Below are positions 45,515 to 58,420 of a stretch of DNA of 64,000 bases, piece after piece. This DNA comes from Tulasnella sp. 424. Lineage: Eukaryota > Basidiomycota > Agaricomycetes > Cantharellales > Tulasnellaceae. The translations under genes and the position numbers were made by a program. The DNA lies in contig WSUB01000092.1 of assembly GCA_019633425.1 (NCBI GenBank), forward strand, positions 104,182 through 168,181, in the 5' to 3' direction. The notes beneath the pieces are model-generated. The model did no database searches and was not told the origin of the DNA. It worked only from the letters and a program-made list of their open reading frames with translations. The stretch's first letter is position 1, and every line of letters starts with the position of its first letter.

Positions 45515-48500
45515 TGCGTCTGGATAAGTGGTTTAGGGGTGTTGAAGGGGGAAATGGGGGCCCTTGTACAAAGTCGATGAAGACTTGCAGGAGGACGATG
45601 ATGAAGATAATAATGGAGGGGAAGATATGGGAGGGGAAGAGAAGAGGAGGGGGGGGAGGATGGATGCGCAAAGAGGAGAGAAACGTGACGAGAGGGGAAG
45701 CGTTAAAAAGGTGTTTATAGTTGGGTATGAGGTGGTTCTTCTCGCGTCCAGCCGAGACCCTTTCCTGAGCCGAACTACTGGAAAGCATCAAGTTACCTCC
45801 TCTCCTACTAGTGACCCAGAAAACCGCTGATTCAGGGTCTAAACTTCTATTTCAATTAGATTAGACAACGCATTCCCCCCCGGATCTGCTGCTCACAGAA
45901 GAATCTTCTCAGCAAGTGTATTTACACAGAAAAAATATATACGCCGACATTGCTACTCAGATGAGCTGCAACACTCCTCCTCACTCCACGGCGTCCTGTA
46001 GCCTCTAGTCAGCAATCGCTAATGCCACTTTGTCATTATTGCAGCCGTGGTTGTTCGTGACTCGGGTCCTTCATTTCCAGACTGACTTTCTTTGGCGTTG
46101 TTGTGGTGCTGTTCCCTCCGATGGATCGGCGGATCGCAGGACGTTCTCCGATGCCATCCATGTTCCGCTGTACCGGAACCACCGCCTTTTACGGCCCGCA
46201 CCCCTCTCCCTTTTCAGACGGACGTTACGGGACCCACCGACGACGCCACATTTTCTCGCAGTCTGCACAATTACCTGACCCTCTTGTTTCGAATCAAAAT
46301 GCCCTTTTTTCAGAGGCAACAACCATCAAAGCTTGAAACCAACTCCTCCAGACTGGTGTGCGCCCATATGGGAGTCTTTTGCACCCCCCCTTCAAACGCG
46401 TTTCGTCACATCCGCTCCAACCACTTTGGGCATGTGGGTAGGATGCGTCACAGCATTTCCCACCCGACATCGGTCATCCAGTCGGCATTCAAACAACCAA
46501 AATTGCCATGGCACAATGGAAGCGGGGCGGGGGCCCTGAAGCGCGCCCACGTCTAGGGTAAGGCTTCAGATTCGAGGCCTTTGGATGGATGAGGGTGCTG
46601 CGAGTGAACCTTGGCTCTCCTCTCTCACAGAGACCCAAGATGGTATGGAGTGGGTACGTCTAGCGGCGTTTGCGTCCTCTGTGAGAGTGCCCACTCGGCA
46701 AGTCCCAGAGGCTTTTGACGTACTCATCGTCCACGACGTACGCAACGCACTGGGAGTTAGAGCGCGCCGTTGAGGAGAACGTCCGAGCTCGGTTCAAACT
46801 GAAATATTTGTAACCCAGGCCACCGTCGTTGCCGCTGTAAACCACTCCCGTCATCTCTGTCTCCAGCGTCGGTGAAAAAGCCAAGTCATCGTCTTTCCGC
46901 GACTCCCATCATTCCATCAGCTCAAAACCAGGCACCTCCACCGCACGATTGCACCCTCATGACCGGTCACCAATCTAGGGCACAGCGCAACAACGATCTC
47001 CTGTGCTCAACATCGATTCATAAACCCGCCGTTCATTGTCCCCCTGCCCCGCGCACCCTTGGAGCGAATTAGATTAGGTGGACCGGATTGGTCGGAAGTG
47101 AGATGAAATAATGAAACTGCGTTTAGGCTCTCAGAGACACACAGAAGAACAAATTGATAGTCTATTCTTATTTTTCCCAATGACAATAATAGTGCGCCCA
47201 ATGGCGAATGAAGCCCAGTTATGCTCCCGCTCGGATATCTCCTTCGCCGTGCCCGACTGTGGATGTTGCTCACACGCGGTCGATGAAGCCTTTTTCATGA
47301 GGCTGCGTAATACTTTTTTTTTTTTTTCGTTTGGTGTTCTAGATCTGTGAGTTTGTCGTGGGTTCGATCCATGTGTTAGGTACCCCATACAACGCAAATC
47401 GCGTCATTTTCAGGCGGAGTTTTGGCAGAGACGTGTGCGGGACCAAAACAAAGGCTGCCTAGATTGCCTAATCCACTTGGTTTACTCAATGCTGTTGTCC
47501 CATTTGGGTAAAGCGCCTCTCGTCTAAGCACCCTTTCTAGGACGCCGGATAAGGGTGGAGTTGGACACCGAGGCTGCTCCCCGATGTTTTTGGAGAGCAA
47601 ATTAGAATTGGTCTGGTTTGTTAAGCCCCTCCCGTTCCACCCGACCCTGCGCGTCCCTTGGTACGAACGAGATGAAGGAAATCGAAATCTGCACTTCATC
47701 GGCGGAGGGAGGCTTATCTTCCGCCGGAAGTGAGATCGACATCTAAGGGTGGTGACATGCTGGGAGATGCGCGGCGTCGGCACGGTCGGTAGGCGACGAC
47801 GGGGAAGGCGCGAGCGCTCATGCGTACGGGATGCAGCGACATGAGAAACGGTGGCTGATAGGACCCAAAAAAAAAAAAAGAGCGCTCGGTAGCGAGGAAA
47901 GGGGAAGCGAGGTGGACAGACGAGGTCGAGAGAAGGAAAAATTGCAAAGGTGAGGCACGCAAGCCATCCCAGCTTCCGAGTTAGGTAAACGCCGGTAGCA
48001 ACGTCGGATTTCCGAGGCAGCTTCCGCTTATCGGAAGAGTAAGCACGGGCAAGCGACAGATTACAACCAGCCCCACCCAAAGGTACCACGAGCGGCGGGT
48101 TGGGTTTAGCCGTAGCTTCGGGACCGATAATGAAATTTATGGCGGGTCACAGAAAATAAAGAACAGGTGTGTGTGGTGTGGGTTCCCGGGAACGACAAAG
48201 TCGGTTAAAGAATAAGAGCCATCAAATTCCAAGAAAAAAAAACTGCATTGATCGAGCGAGAAGCCGGCGGGCTGTTCCGGAACCTCTCTCTCCTGAATTC
48301 AACCATAGGGTGCATTGCGACTTTCTATTGCCCCTTCCCGGTGATTCAAATTCTCTTGCTGCTAAATAAAGGATGATCCCCGACCTGCAGTCATTGTCGT
48401 CCCAGTCGTCGTCGTCGTCGTCCCAGTCACCGCATAGTAGCAGGGTGCTTCAGCTAAACGATCAGGGCCACCATGCGCTCCTCGATTCCAAGTTTGGTGG

Positions 48501-49209
48501 TGATCAACGTTGGGGTACACAAAGTACCGGAAGCGAGCGAGGGACGGGTGGTCGAAGCCTCGCGTTAAAAGCGGCTGGGCCTACCGCATTGCCAACGCTA
48601 ACTGTATGTTGATGGGAAACTTAGCTCATTAGCGTTATCCGGCTCCAAGGGAAATGAGATGACGGGCAGGCAAAAGCAAAGGCTAATAATGGGTAAACAC
48701 TCTACCAGTGCCGTGGCTCATTTTGCCACATATTTGCTACTACGTGCCCGCTAAACTGGTGAGCCACACACCACGCCACTCAAAGTTTTCAGCATCGTCG
48801 CCCACGTTGGCCATCCAGGCTTTACCACCCTCTTTCAACAAGTCACTCCTAAGCTCCGCTTCGCCCCCGCCTGGCGCTTTCACTCGCCAACGTCAGTGCG
48901 CTGTTCATGCTAGAAGTCCTGTCGTACTCGCCGGCGTTGGAGACCGCGCCTTTAGCCCCTTTCGATCACTTATGAGAAGGGAGGCGCAATCTTGTATGTA
49001 TGGACACGCTGCCACTCAATGGTCGGCGCATGCTCCGGAAGCCGAATCGCATGGCCGCGTGGATCCGTGATGAGAACCGAGGTCGCCGAAGTCGCCGCCC
49101 GGCATGCACTTGTTCAACTTCTCACCAAACCGGCACCGCTGAACGTTTCCACAACCAAGACTCTCAGCTTACTGCCCAGGTCTTCACCAGGTCAAGAGCT
49201 ACTACGACG
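45515..49209. promoter_or_regulatory. 3.7 kb divergent upstream region of the WOPR regulator and the ABC transporter
   Basis: No supported gene in 3.7 kb. The first 200 bp before the WOPR start (45545-45720) are purine-rich on the + strand, so pyrimidine-rich on the coding strand, as in fungal 5' leaders. The region also holds a 14-nt T run near 47314, a 13-nt A run near 47867 and a GTC-rich microsatellite. Long regulatory upstream regions are known for WOPR regulators of other fungi (Wor1, Ryp1). Whether this one is regulatory is inference. Confidence 0.4.
48398..48428 (+). repeat. GTC trinucleotide microsatellite
   Basis: Imperfect GTC run (GTCGTCGTCGTCGTC flanked by GTCCCAGTC copies) in non-coding DNA upstream of the ABC transporter gene. 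Confidence 0.7.
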
Positions 49210-52200
49210 ATGGACGACGTGTCCCAGCTTGTTCTCAAGCCGCACGTTCCAAACGTCGGAACGATATGCCATGCTTCTGCCCTGGTGCGTCGCTCCTTTT
49301 TCTTTGCCAATTGGCAACAACTGACGTTCTTTCCGCATTACCTTCTCAACCCTAATCTATCAACCACTTCGACTACCAAAATTTCTACGCCGATACTTTC
49401 AGGACATCCAATCGTCGTGTATACGTCAGCTTTACGCCACGTCCCTCGCCGCTATACTTGTGTTCATTTTCACGATATACTCCCTTCCCATTTCATACCC
49501 ATCGTGGCTCTCCGGGCTATTCAACCCTTTCAAGACCTTTCTAACCGTTGACGAGGCTGAAGCGATCATCGCGCAAACCGAAGAAGCAAGCTCGCCCGAT
49601 GATGCCAAACCAACAACGGGTCCCGAAGAGGAAGACACTCCGTCATATGGCGCTCTCTGGAGAACAACCGTCTTATCCGTCTTTTCTCTTCTTGAGAGTC
49701 TGACGTGGCTTGCTCTGGGTTCCTACCGCGCGTACACCTTCTCCCAGGCGCCCGAGCCTGACATCCAACCCGTTGACATCGCCATCCCCTTCATAACCGC
49801 TCTGACGTGGCTATACGCTTCTGTCAAGTCTTTTACCCGATACCCGCGGCCAACTCCCCCGTACGATCTCTTCACACTTTTCCTCGTCTATTTCCTAGCT
49901 GGGTGTTTGGATTGGGCGGTGTTGGCGTATGGAAAAGCGACCTTGGGGGGGTCATGGCCTCAGCGACTCGTTTTGGTTGCTATGGCATGGCACTGGGTTA
50001 CACTACTTCTTCTTCTCGTTGTAATTCTTGGGATGCCATTAGCGACCGAGAGTGCAAGGGTGCGGAGATTCAAAAAGGTATTTCATTCCAGCCGCACTTT
50101 TCTTCTCGCTGCCACTGAGACTAGGACCTTTAACCTCGATCTGTTCAGGCCGGCGGATTTGTGATGGAAGAGGATTACACCACACTGTGGGGTTGGATGT
50201 AAGTTGTTCGCTTGCGGCGTTCCGAAAACCACTCATACCGTCTCCTCCAGTACCTTCACGTGGGTGGTAGACCTCATCAACCGGGGCACCACGAAAGACC
50301 TCGAAGAGAAGGACGTTCCCGAACTCAGCCCATCTTTCCAATCAAAGCCAATTTATCAACGGTTTACAGAGTTCCAGTGAGTCACCCTAAGCTAGCCCTT
50401 GCGACCGCCAGCTGAACTCGCTTTTCAGGCATTCAACTCTCCTTCGCCAAATTCTCCGTACAAACTTGCTCGACCTCACCCTCGACTTTGTACTCACTTT
50501 TGTCTCCGTTATCTTCTCATACTCGTCGCCTTTCTTCCTCAAGCTTATCCTCGACACAATCGAATCGACCCCCAACACACCTTCCTTCCATTTCCGCTCT
50601 CGCGCCTACATCTACGCCCTTTTGATGTTCCTCGCAAGCGTTGGAAAAGCAGAAGCGGACGTCCAGCATTTGTGGTTTGGACGAAGAGCTTGTACCCGGG
50701 TCAGGAGCGAATTGATGGCAACCATCTACGCCAAGGCGTTGAGAAGGAAGGACTTTTCTGGGGTGGTAGGGAAAGAAACCCCGGAGAAGGACAAGCAAGA
50801 GAAAACAGAGAAGGATGATGGCAAGGGAGCGAACAAGGCTGGTGCCGATACCGGAAAGATCGTGCAACTCATGGCCGCTGGTGGGTTCAGATGGCTCAAG
50901 TTCATTAGTCAAACGCGCTCCTGCTGACTAGTTTCCTCTCGCTCCATCTAGACGCCAATCGGATCGCGAATATGTTTGCCTCTGCGTACTTTATCTACAG
51001 TGCTCCAATGGAGATTGTCATTGCATCTCTCATGCTTTACCGGTATGTCAACTTCTTAATTTGGCCCAGAGAATTTTCAGCTAATTCAAACATTGGTTCT
51101 ACAGTCTTCTTGGATGGTCAGCCTTCGCCGGTTTCAGTGTTCTCGTCCTCGCGTCCCCTCTCAACCACTTACTCTCGAAACGTGGTGTTACGGTAAATCC
51201 CCCATATTTTGTCCCAAGTTTTATTTGTTCCACTTATCTCCCTTCTCCGCCATAGGTTGGACGGGGACTCTCTGCCGCGCGAGATAAGCGGATGTCGGTG
51301 CTTAATGAGCTCATCGGTGGCATCAGGTTCATCAAATTCTTCGCTTGGGAACCTCAGTGGATCAAACGCAGTCAAGACGCCAGGGACTATGAACTCAAGT
51401 GGCTCATCAAGGACCGAATCAATTCCACCCTTTTCAGCTTGCTCTGGGCTTTAGCCCCAACCTTCGTCAGCATAGTTAGCTTCTTCGTCTACGTGTGGCA
51501 GGGGAATGAGCTTAGCATCGCCACGGCGTTTACGGTGAGTTCGGACCCTTGACCGGATAGTATATGTGTGTATGTTGCTGCCCTTTCTGATCCTTCAACT
51601 CTTCTCTAGGCAATCGCACTTTTCAATGTACGGATCTCCACTGCCAAGTGAAGGCTGAAGTATAATTGACCATGTCCTTGTTTCATTTGTTAGATGCTCA
51701 AGATGCCTCTGAACGTTATCCCTATGTTCATCGTGATGCTTCTTCAAGCAGGCGTCTCGCTCGACCGTATTTCCACATTTCTCCAGGAGGAAGAAGTCCC
51801 GGACTCGGTCTCAAGCTTCAAACGACCTGTTCTGACCGCCTCCCCCACTTCCGACGATATGAAAATCGGCATCACTGGAGCGGCATCTTTTGCGTGGAAT
51901 GAGGTCAAGGAGAAAGAGGACACCAAGGGGAAAGGAAAAGCAAAAGGCAAGGGGAAGAAGAAAGCATCCATTCCTGCAATCACCATCACAACCGAAGGGG
52001 AACCAACAACGCCCGCGGTTGAAGAGCGGTTTGAACTTAGGGACGTTGATGTCCTGTTCCCTGTCGGTAAACTTTCCCTCGTCGTGGGACCTACAGCAAG
52101 TGGCAAGTCGGCATTGCTGATGGCAATGCTCGGGGAGATGACCCCACTTTCACTCCCGGCTGACTCCTCGTCTTCTGTACACCTCCCGAAAAACCCAAGT

Positions 52201-55200
52201 CAACTCGAGCCGTCAACTGGTCTTCATAACTGTATCTCCTACTGTGCGCAAACGCCATGGTTGGAACATGCGACGATTCGGGACAACATCTTATTCTACT
52301 CACCTTATGAGGAGGAGCGGTACCAGGAGGTCATCAGAGCATGTGCGCTGCAGCCAGATTTGGACATTCTAGAGGATGGAGATGAAACGGAGATTGGTGC
52401 CAGAGGGGTTAGTCTGAGTGGAGGGCAGAAGGCGAGGGTCGCGTTGGCAAGGGCGGTGTATGCGAGGACAAAGCATGTCATTCTCGACGACCCTCTTGCT
52501 GCAGGTATGCCATTCATCGATGTTATGTGAAAAATACGCTAATTCTTTCACGCAGTTGACAGTCATACAGCGAGACATCTTTATGAGAACGTTCTCCTCG
52601 GTCCGTTGATGAAAGAACGTACTTGCGTAAGCTTGTCGCCGTTTGCACGCCTATCTGTCAGACACCTGAACTCGTCTTATAGATTCTAGTCACCCATCAC
52701 GTCGATCTGGTCCGACCAGCAGCCAACTATCTAGTCCGCATGCTGGACGGTCGTGTAGACACCAAGGGACACATCAAAGACCTTGAAGCCCAAGGCATGC
52801 TCGACATGATCATTGAGGACTCCGAACTCGAGCGGAAGCCTACCGACGATGGTACCAAGACTCCGTCAGACGATGCGGAAACCATAGCAGAAGCCGTTGC
52901 GGTAGAGAAGGCGATCGAAGAAACTCCATCTGGAGCTGACCACGCCAGAGTGGACACGGATGCGACCGCCGTCTCGACCCAGGCCCCTTCGTCGAAGAAG
53001 AAAGTCAGAAAACTTGTGAAGGACGAAGAGCGAGCTAAGGGTAATGTGAAATGGAAAATCTACAAAACATATCTCGACGCAGCTGGTTGGTTTACATGGA
53101 TATGGCTTATAATTTTCGTTGCCGGGTACCAGGTATGAAAATCAAGAGACCATTGCGTTGGGGTCGAGGCTCATCTCTCACACGTTTCAGGGTGTCGGAA
53201 TCATAGAGAAGCTGTGGATCAAAGTCTGGGGAGAGCACTATCACGGAGATTCCACCCATTTTACTACCTCGAACCTCTATTCGGCGTACGGTATCGACCA
53301 CTCGGACACCAGATCCCATGATTTGGCGTCTTCCTCGGCATTGCAAGGACTTATCTCCGACATTCGAAACGCCACCTTCCTTCCCGAAATACCTGAATTG
53401 CCATCTGCCCAGGAACATCCTCTGTTCTACGTCGGGATATACGCTGGAATTGGGGTGTTTGCGGCATTCGTCAGCATGAGCAACAGCATCGTGCAGTATT
53501 GGGGTTCTTACAAGTGAGTTAAAGATCTCGAAGGCGAGGGCCTCGGCTCACCGACCCACAACACAGGGCATCGAAAGTACTCTTCAAGAGACTGCTGGAC
53601 GCAGTTATAGGATCACCGATGCGCTTCTTCGACACCACCCCCACCGGCCGAATTCTAAACCGGTTCTCCAAGGACGTCGAAACCGTTGACTCGTCGCTCA
53701 GCGGCAGTCTTCGTAGTACCTCGTCGTGGGTGGCAACGTTCATCGCGTCCCTCTTGACTGTGGTAATTGTCCTACCGCAATTCTTCCTTCCAGCCTGCCT
53801 TATCGCATACTACTACTACCGGCTTTCTTATGGTTACATCATCGCGGGACGATCGTTGCGAAGGATGGAGAGTACGACCAGAAGCCCCATTTTTGCAGCT
53901 TTCGGGGACATGCTGGAGGGTTTGGTTACAGTACGAGCCTTTGCCAAAGAGAAGAGGTTCGTTGATACCACACACGGGAAGATCGACTTGACCACTAAAA
54001 TGTAAGCAACCGTGAAGATTGTTATGGAGTAGTCTTCTTACCACCCCTTCTGAGCAGGTGGTACTCCTTCTGGATGACAAACCGATGGCTTTTGCTTTGC
54101 TTCGACACACTCGGCGCTCTATCAACACTTTTGGCCACGCTTTTCGCTCTTGCTCGACTTGATGCTGGGCTTGCGGGTCTCACCATTACCTCAGCAATGG
54201 CATTCACGATGTCGGTGTACTGTAAGTAACACGCACTTCGTGCCACGACGCGATTCTTATCATGTGTCTCCTCAGGGACATGTCGCATGGTGACCCAACT
54301 TGAGAGTAAGGTTTTGCCACGATCCGCGACGTCTGAGCAGGGAAATAACTTACCTTTCTTTAGTGGATCTCAATAGCGTTGAGCGAGTTGTGGAATACCT
54401 CGACCTACCTCAGGAACCGGCCGCAATAATCGAGTCCAATCGGGTGCCGGCTTATTGGCCAAGCTCCGAATCAAACCAATTGATCGTGGTTGAAGACTTG
54501 GTTATCCGATACTCTCCCGAGCTTCCTGCTGTTTTGCATGATGTCTCATTCCAACTGAAGCCAAAGGAGAGAATCGGACTACTCGGACGAACGGGATCTG
54601 GGAAGAGCACCCTCGCAATGGCGCTCCTACGCTTTGTCGATCCCTCAAGTGGAAAGATCATCATCGACGGAATCGATATATCAACCATTGGTCTCCAAGA
54701 CTTGCGTTCTCGCGTCGTAAGTGCTTCTTGCATTGTTGGAATACATGAACTCATTTCCCTGGCAACGTGAAAGACCATTATCCCCCAAGACGCCGTTCTG
54801 TTCTCCGGTACCATCAGGGAGAACCTGGATCCGTTCAACGACCATTCGGACGAGGAGTGTTTGGACGCCTTGGAACGTGTGCACATCAACGGCAGCGCAC
54901 CAGCATCCCGTCGTGCCTCCCGCCCACCGTCGATCCACGAAAGAATGCAGTCTGAGGAGGTAGAGACGGCTTCCGTAGCGACAACAAAGACCGGAACAAC
55001 GCAGTACGACGATCAGAAGCACGTCATTCGATTGGACTCCAAGGTCAGCGCCGGAGGAGCGAACTTTTCCCAAGGCCAGAGACAATTGATCGCCATGGCC
55101 CGGGCCCTTCTTCGGAGGAGTTCCGTCATTATCATGGTAAGGGTACTTCTGCACCGAGTTGCTCAAAGCGCTGATAGATGCTGCGGGTAGGATGAAGCCA

Positions 55201-55524
55201 CAAGTTCGATAGACTTTCACACCGACGCTCTGGTTCAACGGACGATTCGAGAGGAGTTTTCTAACTCGTTGCTTATAACCATAGCGCACCGCATCCGCAC
55301 TGTGAGTGCTCCCTCCGCCTTGATATTGATGTGGGATCTGACCCGAACCCCGACAGATTATCGATTATGATCGACTCATCGTCCTTGACCAGGGTCGCGT
55401 TGTCGAATTTGACACGCCTCTCAACCTCATCCAGCGTGAGGGAGGAGTTTTTCGTAATATGTGCTTAAAGAGTGGGCAGTTTGAGGAGCTCCTGGCCGCA
55501 TGTTCGACGAAAACCCTAGGTTGA
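49210..55524 (+). CDS. ABC transporter, subfamily C (MRP/Ybt1-like full transporter)
   Basis: ATP-driven exporter, probably vacuolar or plasma membrane, for conjugates or similar organic anions. About 20 exons, ~1700 residues. An N-terminal hydrophobic domain (residues ~25-250, several TM segments) precedes the first core TM domain, a feature of long ABCC proteins. NBD1: Walker [12 protein letters not shown], signature [14 protein letters not shown], Walker [14 protein letters not shown] charged linker rich in acidic and Lys residues follows, then TM domain 2. NBD2: Walker [12 protein letters not shown], signature [17 protein letters not shown], Walker [13 protein letters not shown]-loop ITIAHR. 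An insertion of ~45 polar residues lies in NBD2 before the signature (after [10 protein letters not shown]). NBD1 also contains a Lys/Gly-rich insert ([13 protein letters not shown]). One exon is only 18 nt (51610-51627). Substrate not predictable. Confidence 0.92.
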
Positions 55525-55993
55525 ATGAATATACTTGCTGTTGCTGCTTTGGCGGGGTGTTTTGTTTTGTTTTGTTTTTCGTTCAAGGAATAATAGGCAC
55601 CCCTCTGGCTCCCTCATACGGAACGGAGCCATTGTCCCTCCGGCTACGAGTGATGTGAACCTTACAGCGCATTGTGGCACCTCGTCGGCTTGACCAAAAG
55701 CAGTAATTTTCTGGGCTTCTCATCTTTACTCCAGGCAGTCACCACTCCTGCAGTTTCTGGGGAGCGGTCGCTGCCGTTGGAGAGATCGGACGGGGAGGAC
55801 CTGATCGTCACATTGGTTCAGACCCTACTACTTACACAGGTTATTTGGATCAAACAACGGGAAGGATGACTTAGTGTACATCAAGCTTGAGCGATTAGCT
55901 AACCTAGAGAGGTGCAATTTGAGGTGGTTTGATTTTGTTTGCTTATGTTGTGTGAGAGATTTTCAGGAACGTTCTCCTTTTGACCACGACCCT
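55525..55993. other. Intergenic, with a short TTTTG repeat
   Basis: 470 bp between the ABC transporter stop and the HNH-like gene. It begins with an imperfect TTTTG pentanucleotide run (about 55558-55580) in the 3' UTR of the transporter. No gene was seen. Confidence 0.5.
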
Positions 55994-57201
55994 ATGGAAC
56001 CACAAGAGCGGGAACAGCTCAACCTTATGTCTCTTCAAGACCTTCAAACTATAATTTTCCAGAAGCTTGATGATTATCAGGTCAAGGACTCGGAAGACTT
56101 TACCATTTCTCTCCTCCACGGATTACTTGAATTTGCTCCAAGTGACGTTGGAAGGCACAACGTCGCTGTCGACATAGCATCATGTCTCACCGACTGTTGC
56201 TTACGCCAGCTCGCCGACCGGTATTGGACTGGCCTCATCCTTCCCAGTGAGCTCTTTCCCAGACCTGTGCCACTTTCGCCGATGAGTGCTAACTTTGGGT
56301 AGTACGAGCGGCGGGCGGCAAAACACCTCGCATATCGGATCACCCTTCTAGACCATCAGCCGACCCTGACAATTCCGTGACCTCCATGTTATTGAAAAGT
56401 ACCAAGTGTGATCGGCGATCTATGCGGGTGCTTGTGAGTACCGCACCTGAAATCACTTTGTGTTCCCTCTAATCATTTCCCAGGTGCTTCATAGGGAGAA
56501 TTACAGATGTATCGTATCTGGGGATTGCGACTGGGGTTCGGTTAGAAATGGAAAAACTGACATGCAGCAGGATGAAGGCTACCACACAGTGGACACAGCG
56601 CATATCCTTCCATTCTCCTTGGTACCCTCATCTGATAATACCGCTGTAGTAAGCCGATTCGCATACTGCTACGTCATGGCTTTAACGATGACTCCTAAAT
56701 AGGTCGAACAATCCAGCATGATTTGGCAGGTAATATCTGCCTTTTCTGGAATCTCCCCGAAGGAGCTTAATGGAGACGATATCAATCGTCCGGAGAACGG
56801 CTTTGCTCTCAACTGTACTCTGCGCGACGAATTTGTCAGACTCGGATTTTGTTTTGAACAAACCAGTACTGTGAGTATCTTCGCCTTGAACCCTTTCCGA
56901 CGGCCATTTACTAAAAGCAAGGAAGGCCAACACCTATAAAGTTCTTTCCTGGGGTATTGCCAAAGACCTTAGGCTACCGGACACCATATCGTTCGTTTCA
57001 AGGTCTGGCGTTCCAGTCCCGGATCCGCGCTACCTGGCCCTGCATACCGCTTGTGCTAAGGTGCTTCATCAGACTGCAATGGCTAAAGTTCTTGACAGAC
57101 TATTCGACGATCTAGAGGAATTACCCGTGCTTTCGGGTGATGGATCATCGGCTCATTTGCTCCACCATGCCCTCGAGACCGTTGCAGTGCGTAAGGTCTA
57201 G
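55994..57201 (+). CDS. HNH_2-type domain protein with an altered second motif
   Basis: Five exons: 55994-56246, 56303-56433, 56484-56648, 56703-56870, 56926-57201; 993 nt, 330 residues. After an all-alpha N-terminal part (LMSLQDLQTIIFQKLDDYQV) comes a domain resembling the HNH_2 proteins widespread in basidiomycetes: RENYRCIVSGDCD, then TAHILPFSL (first metal-site His), then DINRPENGFALNCTLRDEF and FCFEQTSTANTYKV. Relatives usually have a His in the stretch read here as TLRDEF (TLHxxFD-like), so nuclease activity is doubtful. Function of these proteins is unknown; many copies are lineage-specific. The C-terminus is helical. Splice phases agree in all five exons; the start is the first ATG after a short leader. 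Confidence 0.7.
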
Positions 57202-57324
57202 GGAGTTTCCACAGCCCCTTTTCCTCCATGTTCCATGTAAATGGCTTGATCACGAGACCCTTGCCTTATCCACGATCCGTTTATTGCATTTTATTTTTAA
57301 TAACCTGAGCGCGAGTGCGTTGAA

Positions 57325-58420
57325 GGCTTGGCGACGTGCACGACATCCCCGCCACTGAACGACGACCCAGAAGATACCCAAGGGAGCCTTGACCATATCA
57401 GGAGGAGATATGCAGCATGTTATGTAAGCGGATTATTCTATCCCCTTGGGAGTTTCATGCGCTACCTTTGAACCTTGATTAGACCGACCCTCGTGATGCA
57501 TGTGCGATGTTCCCGCCACCGCACGACAATCGCGATCCACCCAACGACACCATATCCACGCCTGAAAGAGTTATCGAATCTTTTAGTGAATATCTCGTGT
57601 CTCTTCTTTGCCTTCATTGCTTTGACGGTCCAAAGGACCTTGCGATGTAGATAAGACTCTCACCACCCTCGATGACCTCGAAGACCACCAACAATGCGTT
57701 CGGCACGACGATATGAGGAGCCATTAAACACACTAAATAAGTCTCTTCTAATTTTCCTTTGGCATTCGACTACAAACCTTTGGACTTGGTAGGCTCATCT
57801 CGAACGGCATGTACGACACCCACCTGCAACACGATAGCCTGCACACCGCCTAAAGGCGCCTTCGCCGCATTTGGAGTAGTTATGTAGCATCTCTTATAAG
57901 TTTTCTAAATTGTACACTCTATTACTCACCCTTAGACCCGGAGTAGGGCAACCCCTCCGAGCCGCGACGTCGACGATGCTTGTATGATCCTCCAGCCAGC
58001 ACAGAGGATTAAGCACCCGCTTCATCGCGCTGGAGGTAGCAATTAAGCGCAATGCCTAAGTGCTCTCCTCCCCTCACCGAGCATTCATTTTTTTTCACCT
58101 TTTGACTTTGATTGACGATCCTCACCACGCCCGGCCATCCCGCCAGTGCATGACCATCTGGACGGCGGTCAACAACGACCTAGCGAGACCTGAAGACGCT
58201 ATCTATATCAATTATTCAGCAGTTCATTCGAATTTCATGTAGTCTCCGTGACTTAGATTTCGATTCTGATGAGACCAACCGTTGCCAACAGCACGACACA
58301 CCTCCACGGCACGACAATCTCGAAAACGACCTCGATGGGCACCGACCTCAAAGGTGCCTATCGAGGTCTACATCGTGAGGAGCTACAAAACGGAACATCT
58401 CAGTCTCTTATGCATCTCTC
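57325..58420 (+). repeat. Degenerate tandem array of ~150-bp exon-like/intron-like modules
   Basis: At least six units, starting near 57330, 57482, 57648, 57792, 57936, 58111 and 58256 (spacing ~144-175 bp). Each has a GC-rich half with words such as CCGCACGACAATC, GACGATCCTC, GGCACGACGA and TGAAGACGC, then a T-rich half that often ends in TTAG like a splice acceptor. Read in frame, some units give related peptides with a PE/PER motif (for example ISTPERVIE and LARPEDAIY). Stops interrupt others. It looks like a decayed, repeatedly duplicated exon-intron unit. The parent gene was not recognised. Confidence 0.5.

Noticed and set aside
47355..47380. GGGTTCGATCC word as part of a tRNA
   Set aside because: No stem pairing beyond a few bases and no other tRNA elements nearby.
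47376..48089. 237-codon open frame on the minus strand
   Set aside because: No domain, low-complexity Arg/Pro/Ser composition, crosses a 13-nt A run, and no splice or start context; likely chance.
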